A stretch of DNA of 64,000 nt from positions 1,641,001 to 1,705,000 of the forward strand of contig NZ_OX579588.1 in the NCBI RefSeq assembly GCF_951229915.1, read 5' to 3'. Shown piece by piece: positions 43,903 through 52,723 of this stretch (position 1 is the first letter of the stretch; each line of letters opens with the position of its first letter). The position numbers were made by a program, and so were the translations under genes. The stretch is from Candidatus Ornithobacterium hominis. GTDB taxonomy: Bacteria > Bacteroidota > Bacteroidia > Flavobacteriales > Weeksellaceae. Below the pieces are notes generated by a model. That model ran no database searches. It saw only the letters and a list, made by a program, of their open reading frames with translations, and was not told the origin of the DNA.

Positions 43903-44313
43903 TTATTTGAGGTGAATAATAATTTTTTGATTCCCGCTGTGTTTAAATGAAGCTTTTTTGAATGTCGGTGCTGAAATCAAGCTTCGTGCATCGTTAGAAA
44001 ATCCATATTTTTCTTTGGGCCCGAGCATTCCTATATCCATTTTCCCATTATTATTCTCATCGTGCAAAACGGCCACAGCATAAATTCCCTTAGGTACGTT
44101 CTTAAACCTGTGCTGAATGATATTTTCTTCAGGTTCCAACTGCACAGTCATGAATTCATTCTCGTGTGGGAAACCTTTCTCTGAATTGAATAATGCAATC
44201 AATACTTTCCCTTTTTTAGATTTAATATTTTTAATTTCTACGGATAGGTGAGCTGTCTGAGCTTGAGTTATTATAACAAAAAGTGTTAAGATTAGCGATA
44301 TGAAATTTTTCAT
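43903..44313 (-). CDS. Secreted DUF2141 protein
   Basis: A 136-residue exported protein with signal peptide MKNFISLILTLFVIITQAQ. The mature part is a small beta-sandwich with GKVLIALFNSEKGFP, YAVAVLHDENNNGKMD and GFSNDA, typical of DUF2141. The DENNNGKMD stretch looks like a calcium-binding-type acidic loop. Function unknown; periplasmic. Confidence 0.8.
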   Translation of the reverse strand: MKNFISLILTLFVIITQAQTAHLSVEIKNIKSKKGKVLIALFNSEKGFPHENEFMTVQLEPEENIIQHRFKNVPKGIYAVAVLHDENNNGKMDIGMLGPKEKYGFSNDARSLISAPTFKKASFKHSGNQKIIIHLK

Positions 44314-44375
44314 ACCTTCCTTTTATCTAAAAATATGCCATAGGATTTGCAAATCTTTTTTTAGGAAAAAATTAA

Positions 44376-44408
44376 AAAAGGCTTCAAAAAAAATTCTGAA
44401 GCCTTCAA
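44376..44408 (-). terminator. Terminator of the pdhA-E2 operon
   Basis: AAGGCTTC / GAAGCCTT stem with A/T runs on both sides, 20 bases after the E2 stop codon. Confidence 0.75.
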
Positions 44409-44427
44409 AAAAATTACTATGAAAATT

Positions 44428-46059
44428 TTACACCAACATGGATAAAGGTGTCTCTAGGTATTGTTTTAGTGTTTTCAGGTACAAACTTCCCGTAGCTCCA
44501 TCCACCGTTCTATGGTCACAAGCCAACGTTAGTTTCATGGTATGCCCCACTACGATAGCACCATTTCTCACAACTGGTTTTTCTACAATGGAACCAACAG
44601 AAAGAATACAACTATTTGGTTGATTGATGATTGATGTGAAACTTTCTATCCCGTAAGATCCTAAATTTGAAACAGTAAAGGTAGACCCCTCCATCTCATC
44701 AGCTTTTATTTTTTTGTCACGAGCTCTACCAGCAAAATCTCTAATTTCAGCACTGATGCGAGTCATTGATTTTAAGTCCGTGTTTTTAACGACAGGAACT
44801 ACTAAGCCGTCTGGCACAGCAACCGCTACTCCAATATTTATATCGCCATGCAGTAGCATTTCATTATCATTCCACGTGCTATTGATTTGAGGATGTTTAC
44901 GCAATGCCATTGCAACTGCTTTTACCACAATATCATTAAATGAAATTTTGACATCGGGCAGGCTATTGATTTGTTTTCTTGCAGCCATGGCATTCTCCAT
45001 ATCTACTTCCACATTTAAGTAGTAGTGAGGTGCTGTAAATTTACTTTCAGAAAGACGTTTTGCTATAACTTTTCTCATTTGAGAATTCGGTAGAACTTTA
45101 TCTTCTGCGGTAGAGGCAAACACTTCAGGACTCAACTCATTATTTTGAGTATTTTCTCTGCCAGCTTGATCTTTACTTGGTTGATAGGCTTCTATGTCTT
45201 TTTTAATGATTCTACCTTTATCTCCCGAGCCTTCAATTTTTGAAATATCATAGCCTTTTTCTTCTGCTAACTTTTTAGCCAAAGGGGAAATAAAAATTCT
45301 TTTACTTTCTTTATTACTTTCAGAAGCAGGAGCACTTGATTTCCCCGCCTGTTGCTCAGTAGGCTTTTCTTGTTTTGGTTCAGATTTTTCAGTTTTTTGA
45401 GCTCGCTTCCCTCCATTTTCTACAATGGAAGAAACGTCCGTTCCTTCTGGACCAATAATCGCTAATATGGAATCTACTGGAGCAGATTTACCTTCTTCTA
45501 CCCCAATATAAAGCAAAGTTCCTTCCACATCGGTTTCAAACTCCTGCACAGCTTTATCAGTCTCGATTTCTGCTAAGATATCACCATAGGATACTTTATC
45601 TCCTACTTTTTTATTCCACGACTCTACTTTACCTTCTTCCATAGTATCGCTCAAACGCGGCATATTGATGACAGTCACCTCATCTGGAATTTCTGCAGAA
45701 TCATCTGATTTTTTTTGAGCATCATTTGTATCCTTTGTATCTTTATCAGAAGTTTCCTCTTTATTTTGATTAGATTCGTTTGATTTTTCTCCACCTTGAA
45801 TCAAATCACTAATATCCTCTCCTTCATCTCCAATAATGGCCAAAATAGAGTCTACTTGAGCTGCTTGCCCTTCTTCTACGCCAATGTATAGAAGAGTTCC
45901 CTCCACATCGGTTTCAAACTCCTGCACAGCTTTATCAGTCTCGATTTCTGCTAAGATGTCACCATACGATACTTTATCTCCTACTTTTTTATTCCACGAC
46001 TCTACTTTACCTTCTTCCATGGTATCGCTTAAGCGTGGCATTTTGATTACTTCTGCCAT
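44428..46059 (-). CDS. pdhC: Pyruvate dehydrogenase E2 with two near-identical lipoyl domains
   Basis: A 543-residue dihydrolipoamide acetyltransferase, core of the pyruvate dehydrogenase complex. Lipoyl domain 1 is about 1-78 and domain 2 about 131-208, each with the lipoylated lysine in ETDKAVQEFE. A hinge rich in Lys/Glu/Ser and the E1/E3-binding domain (ISPLAKKLAEEKGYD) follow. The catalytic domain has DHRTVDGATGS (His516, Asp520). The two lipoyl domains are nearly identical in protein and about 95% in DNA. The start overlaps the pdhA stop (TAATG). Confidence 0.93.
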   Translation of the reverse strand: MAEVIKMPRLSDTMEEGKVESWNKKVGDKVSYGDILAEIETDKAVQEFETDVEGTLLYIGVEEGQAAQVDSILAIIGDEGEDISDLIQGGEKSNESNQNKEETSDKDTKDTNDAQKKSDDSAEIPDEVTVINMPRLSDTMEEGKVESWNKKVGDKVSYGDILAEIETDKAVQEFETDVEGTLLYIGVEEGKSAPVDSILAIIGPEGTDVSSIVENGGKRAQKTEKSEPKQEKPTEQQAGKSSAPASESNKESKRIFISPLAKKLAEEKGYDISKIEGSGDKGRIIKKDIEAYQPSKDQAGRENTQNNELSPEVFASTAEDKVLPNSQMRKVIAKRLSESKFTAPHYYLNVEVDMENAMAARKQINSLPDVKISFNDIVVKAVAMALRKHPQINSTWNDNEMLLHGDINIGVAVAVPDGLVVPVVKNTDLKSMTRISAEIRDFAGRARDKKIKADEMEGSTFTVSNLGSYGIESFTSIINQPNSCILSVGSIVEKPVVRNGAIVVGHTMKLTLACDHRTVDGATGSLYLKTLKQYLETPLSMLV

Positions 46060-47066
46060 TATTTTTGATTTTCAATTTTGTCTAAAAAAGGATAATTCTC
46101 TTGCTCATAAACCATATCATAAATCTGATTTGCTGATGGGAATTCAGAATTTTCAGCAAATTCAGCACACTCTTCTACCCGTTCGATTACTTTATCTAAA
46201 GTTTGATTCAATTCTTCCTCCGTTGCCCAGTTATTCTCTAAAATTCTATTTTTCACAATCCCGATAGGGTCTTCATCTTTAAACTGATTCACCTCATCTT
46301 TTGAGCGGTAAGGCTCTGCATCAGACATTGAATGACCTCGATAACGGTATGTCTTAATATCTAAGAAAGTAGGCCCATCGCCTCGCCTAGCTCTTTCAAT
46401 AGCTTCAGTCGCAGCTTCTGCTACTTTTACTGGGTCCATACCATCAACAGGCGCCGAAGGCATTTCGTAGCCGTGGGCTAATTTATAAATATCCTCATGA
46501 TTTGCCGTTCTCTTTACCGAAGTTCCCATCGCATATTGGTTATTCTCACAAATGAAAACCACTGGCAACTTCCAATTCATTGCCATATTGAAGGTTTCGT
46601 GCAAAGAACCTTGCCTTGTTGCACCATCGCCCATCAAACAAATCGTCACAGCCTCTCGTTCAAAATATTTATCTGCAAAAGCAATACCAGCCCCCAAAGC
46701 GATTTGCCCACCTACAATTCCATGGCCTCCGTAGAAGTTATGTTCTTTGCTAAAAACGTGCATCGAACCTCCCATGCCATGTGAAGTCCCATCCACTTTC
46801 CCAAATAGTTCTGCCATGATGCGTTTAGGATCTACCCCCATCGCCATTGGCAAAACGTGACAACGATAAGCGGTAATCATTTTATCTTTTTCTAAATCCA
46901 TCACATGTGCAAGACCTGCTGGAATCGCCTCTTGCCCATTGTACAAGTGCAAAAAACCCCTGATTTTCTGCTTTAAATATAATGATCTACATTTGTCCTC
47001 AAATCTTCTCCAAAAGGACATCTCCTCAAACCAATTTAAATAAGTTTCTTTCGTTATTTCTTTCAT
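46059..47066 (-). CDS. pdhA: Pyruvate dehydrogenase E1 alpha
   Basis: A 335-residue thiamine-diphosphate-dependent subunit that decarboxylates pyruvate with a separate E1 beta. The TPP motif begins LMGDGATRQGS and ends CENN. FYGGHGIVGGQIALGAG and phospho-loop RYRGHSMSDAEPYR are typical of E1 alpha. No E1 beta gene is in the window, so it must lie elsewhere. It overlaps the E2 start by one base (TAATG), and cdd lies upstream on the same strand. Confidence 0.94.
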   Translation of the reverse strand: MKEITKETYLNWFEEMSFWRRFEDKCRSLYLKQKIRGFLHLYNGQEAIPAGLAHVMDLEKDKMITAYRCHVLPMAMGVDPKRIMAELFGKVDGTSHGMGGSMHVFSKEHNFYGGHGIVGGQIALGAGIAFADKYFEREAVTICLMGDGATRQGSLHETFNMAMNWKLPVVFICENNQYAMGTSVKRTANHEDIYKLAHGYEMPSAPVDGMDPVKVAEAATEAIERARRGDGPTFLDIKTYRYRGHSMSDAEPYRSKDEVNQFKDEDPIGIVKNRILENNWATEEELNQTLDKVIERVEECAEFAENSEFPSANQIYDMVYEQENYPFLDKIENQK

Positions 47067-47160
47067 ATACTAATTAAAAAAATCAGACAGAATTTTGCCC
47101 GTTTAATATTCTCTTACAAAAATACAGTTTATCGCTCAAAAGAACAAAAAACTAAAAAAA

Positions 47161-47628
47161 CTAAATTAATCTTGAGCTATCAAAGTAAAATGGAAGTAAA
47201 TCCCCTGTACTTTCTACCCTAATAAATTTATTTTTTTCGCCTTGAAAAATAATTTCTATCGGCTGGTTTTGCTGAACTTCATATTCTAAAATACTTTGAC
47301 GACAAGCACCGCAAGGTGCCACAGCCGAGTCGTCTTTTTCCCGATTGGTAAAAATAGCGATTTTTAATATTTTATCCTCAGGACAAAGTGCTTTCGCACT
47401 AAATACCGCTACCCGCTCAGCACATAAACCCGATGGATAGGCGGCATTTTCTTGATTATTTCCTGTTATAATTTCTCCATTTTCTAACAAGACTGCTGCT
47501 CCTACTTTAAATTTACTATAAGGTGCATATGCTTTTTCCATGCTTGATTTTGCTATTTCAATGATTTCTTGAGTTTTAGGGGTTAAATCCTCAAAAATTT
47601 CATTAAAAAATTTAATTTCTCTTTTCAT
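47161..47628 (-). CDS. cdd: Cytidine deaminase
   Basis: A 155-residue enzyme converting cytidine/deoxycytidine to uridine forms. The zinc motif is CAERVAVF (catalytic Glu) and PCGACRQ, with substrate loop NNQENAAYPSGLCAER. Length is typical of the homotetrameric type. In several Flavobacteriia cdd adjoins porV/porU/gldJ and pdhA; here cdd-pdhA-E2 is kept but porV is absent at this junction. Confidence 0.95.
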   Translation of the reverse strand: MKREIKFFNEIFEDLTPKTQEIIEIAKSSMEKAYAPYSKFKVGAAVLLENGEIITGNNQENAAYPSGLCAERVAVFSAKALCPEDKILKIAIFTNREKDDSAVAPCGACRQSILEYEVQQNQPIEIIFQGEKNKFIRVESTGDLLPFYFDSSRLI

Positions 47629-47723
47629 AAATCACGCTGAATTTTTAAGTAAAGATAAGCAATCCTTTGCTTTCATTTTTTTTTATCTATTTCGATTTTA
47701 TTATCTTGTGAAAAAAACTAAAT

Positions 47724-49259
47724 ATGCTGGTTAAAACTTACGGAAGTGCAATTTATGGTATTGATGCTTATCTGATTACTATTGAAGTCAATATTGATAA
47801 AGGGGCAGGTTATCATTTAGTCGGTTTGCCTGATAATGCTATTCGCGAAAGTTCTCACCGCATCAACACGGCGCTTAATAATGCTGGATACAAAGTTCCT
47901 AGAAAAAAGATTATCATAAATATGGCTCCAGCAGATGTGAGAAAAGAAGGCTCTGCCTATGACTTAACAATTGCTATGGGAATTTTAGCCGCTTCTGAAC
48001 AAATTAAAGCTGATAATATTGGGAGCTATATTATTATGGGAGAACTCTCCCTCGATGGCAGCTTACTACCCATCAAAGGAGTTTTACCCATCGCTATCCA
48101 AGCACGTAAAGACGGGTTCAAAGGGATTATACTCCCGCAAGAAAACGCCAAAGAGGCTGCCGTCGTGAATAATTTAGAGGTTTACGCCGCAGAAAACATT
48201 TCACAAGTTATCGATTTTTTTGAAAAAAAGAAGGAGCTAAAATTAGTTGAATTCAATACTCGTGAAAAATTTTATGAAAGCTTACAAAATTTCCCCTTTG
48301 ACTTTGCTGATGTCAAAGGTCAAGAAAATGTGAAGAGAGCACTTGAAATTGCTGCTGCTGGAGGCCACAATATCCTACTCATCGGCCCGCCAGGAAGTGG
48401 CAAAACCATGCTTGCTAAGAGAATCTCAAGTATTTTACCCCCATTAACTTTACACGAAGCGCTAGAAACCACCAAAATTCATTCCGTAGCAGGTAAATTA
48501 TCCAAAAATTCAGCTTTGATGACCCACCGCCCTTTCACTTCACCACATCACACAACTTCTGATGTTGCCTTGGTAGGAGGCGGAAGTTATCCCCAACCAG
48601 GAGAAATTTCTTTGGCACACAATGGCGTCTTATTTTTAGACGAGCTACCTGAGTTCCAGCGTAGCGTATTAGAAGTTATGCGGCAACCGCTAGAAGACCG
48701 TGAAGTGACTATCGCCCGAGCTAAATTTACGGTCACTTACCCGGCAAGTTTTATGTTGGTCGCCTCGATGAATCCAAGCCCGAGCGGATTTTTCCCTGAT
48801 GACCCGCAGAACACTTCTTCTCCAGCAGAAATGCAAAGGTATATGAATAAAATCAGTGGTCCTCTGCTCGACCGTATTGATTTACACATTGAGGTTACTC
48901 CAGTTCCTTTTGAGCATCTTTCAGCCGAACGAAACGGTGAAAAAAGTGAGGTCATTAGAGCTCGTGTGACCGAGGCTCGAAAACTACAAGAAATTCGCTT
49001 TCAAGATTTAGGACATGTGCATTACAATGCACAGATGGGGCCAAAGCAATTGGATGATTTCTGCCAGTTGGGGACTGATTCCATTGAACTCATCAAAAAT
49101 GCTATGGAAAAACTAAATCTCTCGGCTCGTGCTTACGATCGAATTCTACGTGTCGCTCGAACTATTGCAGATCTAGACAAACAGCAAAATATTGCTACTC
49201 ATCATTTGGCTGAAGCAATACAATATCGTAGCTTAGACCGTGAAGGTTTTTTAAGGTAA
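47724..49259 (+). CDS. comM: ComM/YifB-type Mg-chelatase-like AAA+ ATPase
   Basis: A 511-residue protein with an N-terminal YifB domain, a Walker A motif GPPGSGKTMLAKR (about 220), Walker B LFLDELPEF and a C-terminal Mg-chelatase segment RAYDRILRVARTIADL. In Vibrio and Haemophilus ComM is a hexameric branch-migration helicase needed for integrating transformed DNA. Many non-competent bacteria also keep it. It is monocistronic, divergent from cdd. Confidence 0.92.
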   Translation: MLVKTYGSAIYGIDAYLITIEVNIDKGAGYHLVGLPDNAIRESSHRINTALNNAGYKVPRKKIIINMAPADVRKEGSAYDLTIAMGILAASEQIKADNIGSYIIMGELSLDGSLLPIKGVLPIAIQARKDGFKGIILPQENAKEAAVVNNLEVYAAENISQVIDFFEKKKELKLVEFNTREKFYESLQNFPFDFADVKGQENVKRALEIAAAGGHNILLIGPPGSGKTMLAKRISSILPPLTLHEALETTKIHSVAGKLSKNSALMTHRPFTSPHHTTSDVALVGGGSYPQPGEISLAHNGVLFLDELPEFQRSVLEVMRQPLEDREVTIARAKFTVTYPASFMLVASMNPSPSGFFPDDPQNTSSPAEMQRYMNKISGPLLDRIDLHIEVTPVPFEHLSAERNGEKSEVIRARVTEARKLQEIRFQDLGHVHYNAQMGPKQLDDFCQLGTDSIELIKNAMEKLNLSARAYDRILRVARTIADLDKQQNIATHHLAEAIQYRSLDREGFLR

Positions 49260-49575
49260 CTCTTGGTGTATGGTGAAAGCAATATTAAAAATTTCAGACA
49301 TTCAACCTATCAAAATGATGTGCAGTTTTAGATTTTAATTACTCCCTTGGGGCATTCCTCTTTTAGGTGAAGTGAATTCTTCTTTTATAATTTATGCATA
49401 TAATTTATGCGACATTTAGAATTCTGAATCCCCTATAATCACACATTTGGTTGCTTTTTTCTTCCTAATTGATTCTCTTTAACTCTTGAACTTTCCATAC
49501 AACAACTAAGTGCTAACAACCTGTAAAGAATTTTAGGTTTAATTTTTGTAGTTGATTTCAAAAATTTAATGATTT
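49260..49575. other. 316-base intergenic region without a supported gene
   Basis: AT-rich, with a short + frame (MVKAILKISD..., 22 codons) and no hairpin terminator. The stretch around 49340-49375 has more GC than its neighbours and reads as TSPKRGMPQGSN on the minus strand, possibly a decayed C-terminal fragment. Nothing is supported. Confidence 0.4.
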
Positions 49576-50292
49576 ATGGAAAATTTGAAAGATAAAGTAG
49601 TTTACATCACAGGGGGAACTCACGGCATTGGTTTTGGCGTAGCCAAAGTTTTACTGTCTAAAGGTATGCGTGTTGCAATTTCTGGAAGAAGACAAGAGGA
49701 TGCTGAGGAAGCTGCAAAAAAAATAACCAGCGATGAAAATCGGGTTCTTGGCGTTGCTTCTGATGTGACTGATTTTGAAAACGAGAAGACTGCTATTGCT
49801 AAAATTGTAGAAAAATTTGGCCAGCTGGATGTCGTTTTGGCTAATGCGGGCGTTGGCCATTTTGCTCCCATTTATGAATTGAAAAATGAAGATTGGAAAC
49901 AGATGATTGATACAAATTTGACAGGAGCTTTCCATACACTGAAGGCAAGCTTTGAAGCCTTAAAAAAGTCTGAAGGCTATTACATTACGCTCGCTAGTTT
50001 AGCTGGAACTAATTTCTTCGAAAACGGGGCTGGTTATAATGCGTCTAAGTTTGGTGTAGTTGGATTTACACAGGCGGCAATGCTGGATTTACGCTCGCAT
50101 AACATCAAAGTTTCCACTATTATGCCTGGCTCTGTAGCTTCACAGTTCAATAATCATGTGCCGAGTAGTTCTGATGATTGGAAAATTCAACCAGAAGACA
50201 TTGGTGAATTGGTTTACGATTTATTGAAAATGCACCCTAGGACTCTTCCGAGCAAAATTGAAGTTCGCCCAACTCGACCAGATAAAAAATAA
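49576..50292 (+). CDS. Short-chain dehydrogenase/reductase
   Basis: A 238-residue Rossmann-fold oxidoreductase. The cofactor motif TGGTHGIG is at about 13-20, NAG at about 90-92 and the catalytic Ser-Tyr-Lys set in LASLAGT and YNASKFG. It is classical-SDR size. The substrate cannot be told from sequence. It is monocistronic and ends at a strong terminator. Confidence 0.92.
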   Translation: MENLKDKVVYITGGTHGIGFGVAKVLLSKGMRVAISGRRQEDAEEAAKKITSDENRVLGVASDVTDFENEKTAIAKIVEKFGQLDVVLANAGVGHFAPIYELKNEDWKQMIDTNLTGAFHTLKASFEALKKSEGYYITLASLAGTNFFENGAGYNASKFGVVGFTQAAMLDLRSHNIKVSTIMPGSVASQFNNHVPSSSDDWKIQPEDIGELVYDLLKMHPRTLPSKIEVRPTRPDKK

Positions 50293-50314
50293 TTTTTTAA
50301 GCCTTATAAAAAAT

Positions 50315-50347
50315 AAATCAGCCGTTTTAAATTAAAGCGGCTGATTT
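50315..50347. terminator. Terminator after the SDR gene
   Basis: AAATCAGCCG / CGGCTGATTT perfect 10-base-pair stem with flanking A/T runs. Confidence 0.85.
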
Positions 50348-50461
50348 TAATTAATATAAAGTTGAATTTCTTCATGGATTTTTAACCTAGAATAACGTAA
50401 CGTCTTGTTTTTTACGACGTAAGATTTAATTCAAAGTAAATGGAAAATATATTACCACTCT

Positions 50462-51412
50462 TTACTTTCGTTTCAGAACTTTTTCAACTTTTTCAACAAT
50501 ATTTGTTTTGTCTATCCCGTATTTTTTCATCAATTCCATGGGAGTGGCACTTTCACCAAAACTATCATTTACGGCAACAAATTCCTGCGGAACAGGATGA
50601 TTTTTAATTAAAAGCCTAGCAACACTCTCTCCCAATCCACCGAAAATATTATGCTCTTCTGCCGAGACTACACAACCTGTTTTCTCTACAGATTTTAAAA
50701 TCAATTCATCATCCAAAGGTTTGATGGTATGGATGTTTAGAACTTCTGCTGAAATTCCTTTTTCTTCTAAAATAGCTTGTGCTTCGATAGCTTCCCAAAC
50801 CAAATGCCCAGTTGCTACAATTGTCACATCATTTCCTTCTATCATTAGTTTCCCTTTACCTATCTCAAACTTCTCATCTTCTTTGGTGAAAATTGGCCAA
50901 CTTGGTCTACCAAATCTCAAATACACTGGCCCATCAAATTCTGCAATTGCCATTGTTGCTATTTTGGTTTCGTTATAATCACAAGGGCAAATCACCGTCA
51001 TCCCTGGGAGCATTTTCATCATCCCAATATCTTCTAAAACTTGGTGCGTAGCCCCGTCTTCACCCAAAGTCAGCCCAGCATGAGAGGCACAAATTTTTAC
51101 ATTTTTACCGCTATAAGCCACAGATTGGCGAATTTGGTCATAAACTCGGCTGGTCGAGAAGTTGGCAAATGTTCCTGTGAATGGGATTTTACCTGCAGTC
51201 GCTAATCCTGCTGCCATACCAATCATGTTAGCTTCAGCTATTCCTACTTGAAAAAATCGTTCGGGGAAGTTTTTTTCAAAATCATTCATCTTGAGTGAAC
51301 CAGTTAAGTCTGCACACAAAGCCACAATATTGGGATTTTTTTTCGCGGCTTCTAACAGGCCATCTCCAAAGCCTGAACGTGTATCTTTTTTGTCTGTATA
51401 TGTAAATTTCAT
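50462..51412 (-). CDS. Transketolase, C-terminal subunit
   Basis: A 316-residue half of a split transketolase: the pyrimidine-binding and C-terminal domains. Motifs include FFQVGIAEANMIGMAAGLA and EDGATHQVLEDI, then YLRFGRPSWP and a C-terminal Rossmann part with ATGHLVWEAIEAQ. It pairs with the N-terminal subunit encoded immediately upstream (1-base gap) to move two-carbon units in the pentose phosphate pathway. Split transketolases are common in archaea and several bacterial groups. Confidence 0.93.
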   Translation of the reverse strand: MKFTYTDKKDTRSGFGDGLLEAAKKNPNIVALCADLTGSLKMNDFEKNFPERFFQVGIAEANMIGMAAGLATAGKIPFTGTFANFSTSRVYDQIRQSVAYSGKNVKICASHAGLTLGEDGATHQVLEDIGMMKMLPGMTVICPCDYNETKIATMAIAEFDGPVYLRFGRPSWPIFTKEDEKFEIGKGKLMIEGNDVTIVATGHLVWEAIEAQAILEEKGISAEVLNIHTIKPLDDELILKSVEKTGCVVSAEEHNIFGGLGESVARLLIKNHPVPQEFVAVNDSFGESATPMELMKKYGIDKTNIVEKVEKVLKRK

Positions 51413-51413
51413 T

Positions 51414-52262
51414 TTAATAATCGCTTAATTCTTCTAAAATATTTTGTTGTAAAGCTTTTTCTAGTTCGTCATCATTTGGAGCTTTCCCATGCCAAGCGTG
51501 CGTGCCCATCATATAATCTACCCCATGCCCCATTTCGGTATCTAGCAAAATTGCTACAGGTTTCCCTTTCCCTGTTTTAGCTTTAGCTGTATTTATCCCT
51601 TCATAAATAGCTTCCAAATCATTTCCTTTTTTCACATGAACTACATCCCACAAAAAAGCTTTGAGTTTAGCCTCTAAATCACCTAAATTCAACACATCTT
51701 TGGTATCTCCATCAATTTGCCGTCCATTGCGATCAATCGTCATGATGAGGTTATCAACCTTCTTTGCCCCTGCATACATCAGTGCTTCCCATATTTGCCC
51801 TTCTTGTAATTCACCATCACCTTGTAAAGTATAAACTAAATGCTGATCTCCGTCTAATTTCTTCGCCTGTGCTATACCTATAGCCACTGAAGTTCCCTGC
51901 CCCAAAGAGCCTGTCGCAATACGAATTCCTGGTAAACCCTCGTGAGTAGTAGGGTGACCTTGCAATCGGCTATTCAATCTCCTAAAAGTGGCTAATTCTG
52001 AAACTGGGAAAAAACCATTTCTAGCTAATACACTATAGAAAACTGGAGAAATATGCCCATTGGAAAGTATAAAGACATCTTCGTTTTTACCCTCCATTTT
52101 AAAATCAGTAGAGTAATCCATGATTTCGCCATAGAGCGTCACCAGAAATTCGGTGCACCCCAATGAACCGCCTGGGTGGCCACTGCTTACTCCATGCACC
52201 ATGCGCAGAATATCTCTCCTCACCTGTGTGCATAGATTTTCTAAAGCCTTTTGATTTTCCAT
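51414..52262 (-). CDS. Transketolase, N-terminal subunit
   Basis: The TPP-binding half (about 282 residues). It has SSGHPGGSLGCTEFL, QGHPTTHEGLPGIRIATGSLGQG, and the diphosphate motif GDGELQEGQIWEALMYAG with DRNGRQIDG. The C-terminal HAWHGKAPN is typical. ATG at 52262 (MENQKALEN) is preferred over an upstream TTG. It overlaps nothing and is divergent from padR. Confidence 0.93.
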   Translation of the reverse strand: MENQKALENLCTQVRRDILRMVHGVSSGHPGGSLGCTEFLVTLYGEIMDYSTDFKMEGKNEDVFILSNGHISPVFYSVLARNGFFPVSELATFRRLNSRLQGHPTTHEGLPGIRIATGSLGQGTSVAIGIAQAKKLDGDQHLVYTLQGDGELQEGQIWEALMYAGAKKVDNLIMTIDRNGRQIDGDTKDVLNLGDLEAKLKAFLWDVVHVKKGNDLEAIYEGINTAKAKTGKGKPVAILLDTEMGHGVDYMMGTHAWHGKAPNDDELEKALQQNILEELSDY

Positions 52263-52335
52263 GAAAATAATTTTTCCCAAAAATAAGCATTTTCAAACTA
52301 TTTTTTAAAGCTTTAAAAAAAATACAGTATTTTGC

Positions 52336-52368
52336 TTTGCATAGTACTATTTATATTTCATATATTTG
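52336..52368 (+). promoter_or_regulatory. padR-pspC promoter with a palindrome in the spacer
   Basis: TTTG (52336-52339) and TATATTTG (52361-52368) flank a 21-base spacer that contains the perfect palindrome ATAGTACTAT (52341-52350). The predicted start lies just before the ATG at 52385. The palindrome is a candidate PadR autoregulation site. Confidence 0.6.
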
Positions 52369-52384
52369 CAAAAGAAAGTTCTAT

Positions 52385-52720
52385 ATGAAAATAAATTATG
52401 ATATCGAAAAATCTCGAACTCAAATGCGAAAAGGCAGTTTAGAGCTCTGTATTCTCAGCATTATTCAGCGTAGTGATGCTTATGCGCCTGAAATAATAGA
52501 AGAACTCAAGCAAAATCAAATCATTGTGGTGGAAGGCACTATATACCCTCTACTGACGAGGTTGAAAAATAATGGCATTTTAGAATATCGCTGGGAAGAA
52601 AGCTCATCGGGGCCACCGCGTAAATATTATACGCTAACTTCTGATGGCGAAGAATTTCTAAATCAGCTAAAACAAACTTGGATTCAATTATCTCAAACCA
52701 TTCAAAAAATTATACACTAA
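52385..52720 (+). CDS. PadR-family transcriptional regulator
   Basis: A protein of about 111 residues. It has a winged helix-turn-helix: MRKGSLELCILSIIQRSDAYAPEI, then VEGTIYPLLTRLKNNGILEYRWEESSSGPPRKYYTLTSDG, characteristic of short PadR repressors. Start at 52385 (MKINYDIEKS) because the upstream codons would lie inside the promoter. It is followed by the PspC-domain gene after 3 bases. The pair is a common module, with PadR repressing it in response to envelope stress or lipophilic compounds (inference). Confidence 0.92.
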   Translation: MKINYDIEKSRTQMRKGSLELCILSIIQRSDAYAPEIIEELKQNQIIVVEGTIYPLLTRLKNNGILEYRWEESSSGPPRKYYTLTSDGEEFLNQLKQTWIQLSQTIQKIIH

Positions 52721-52723
52721 ACT

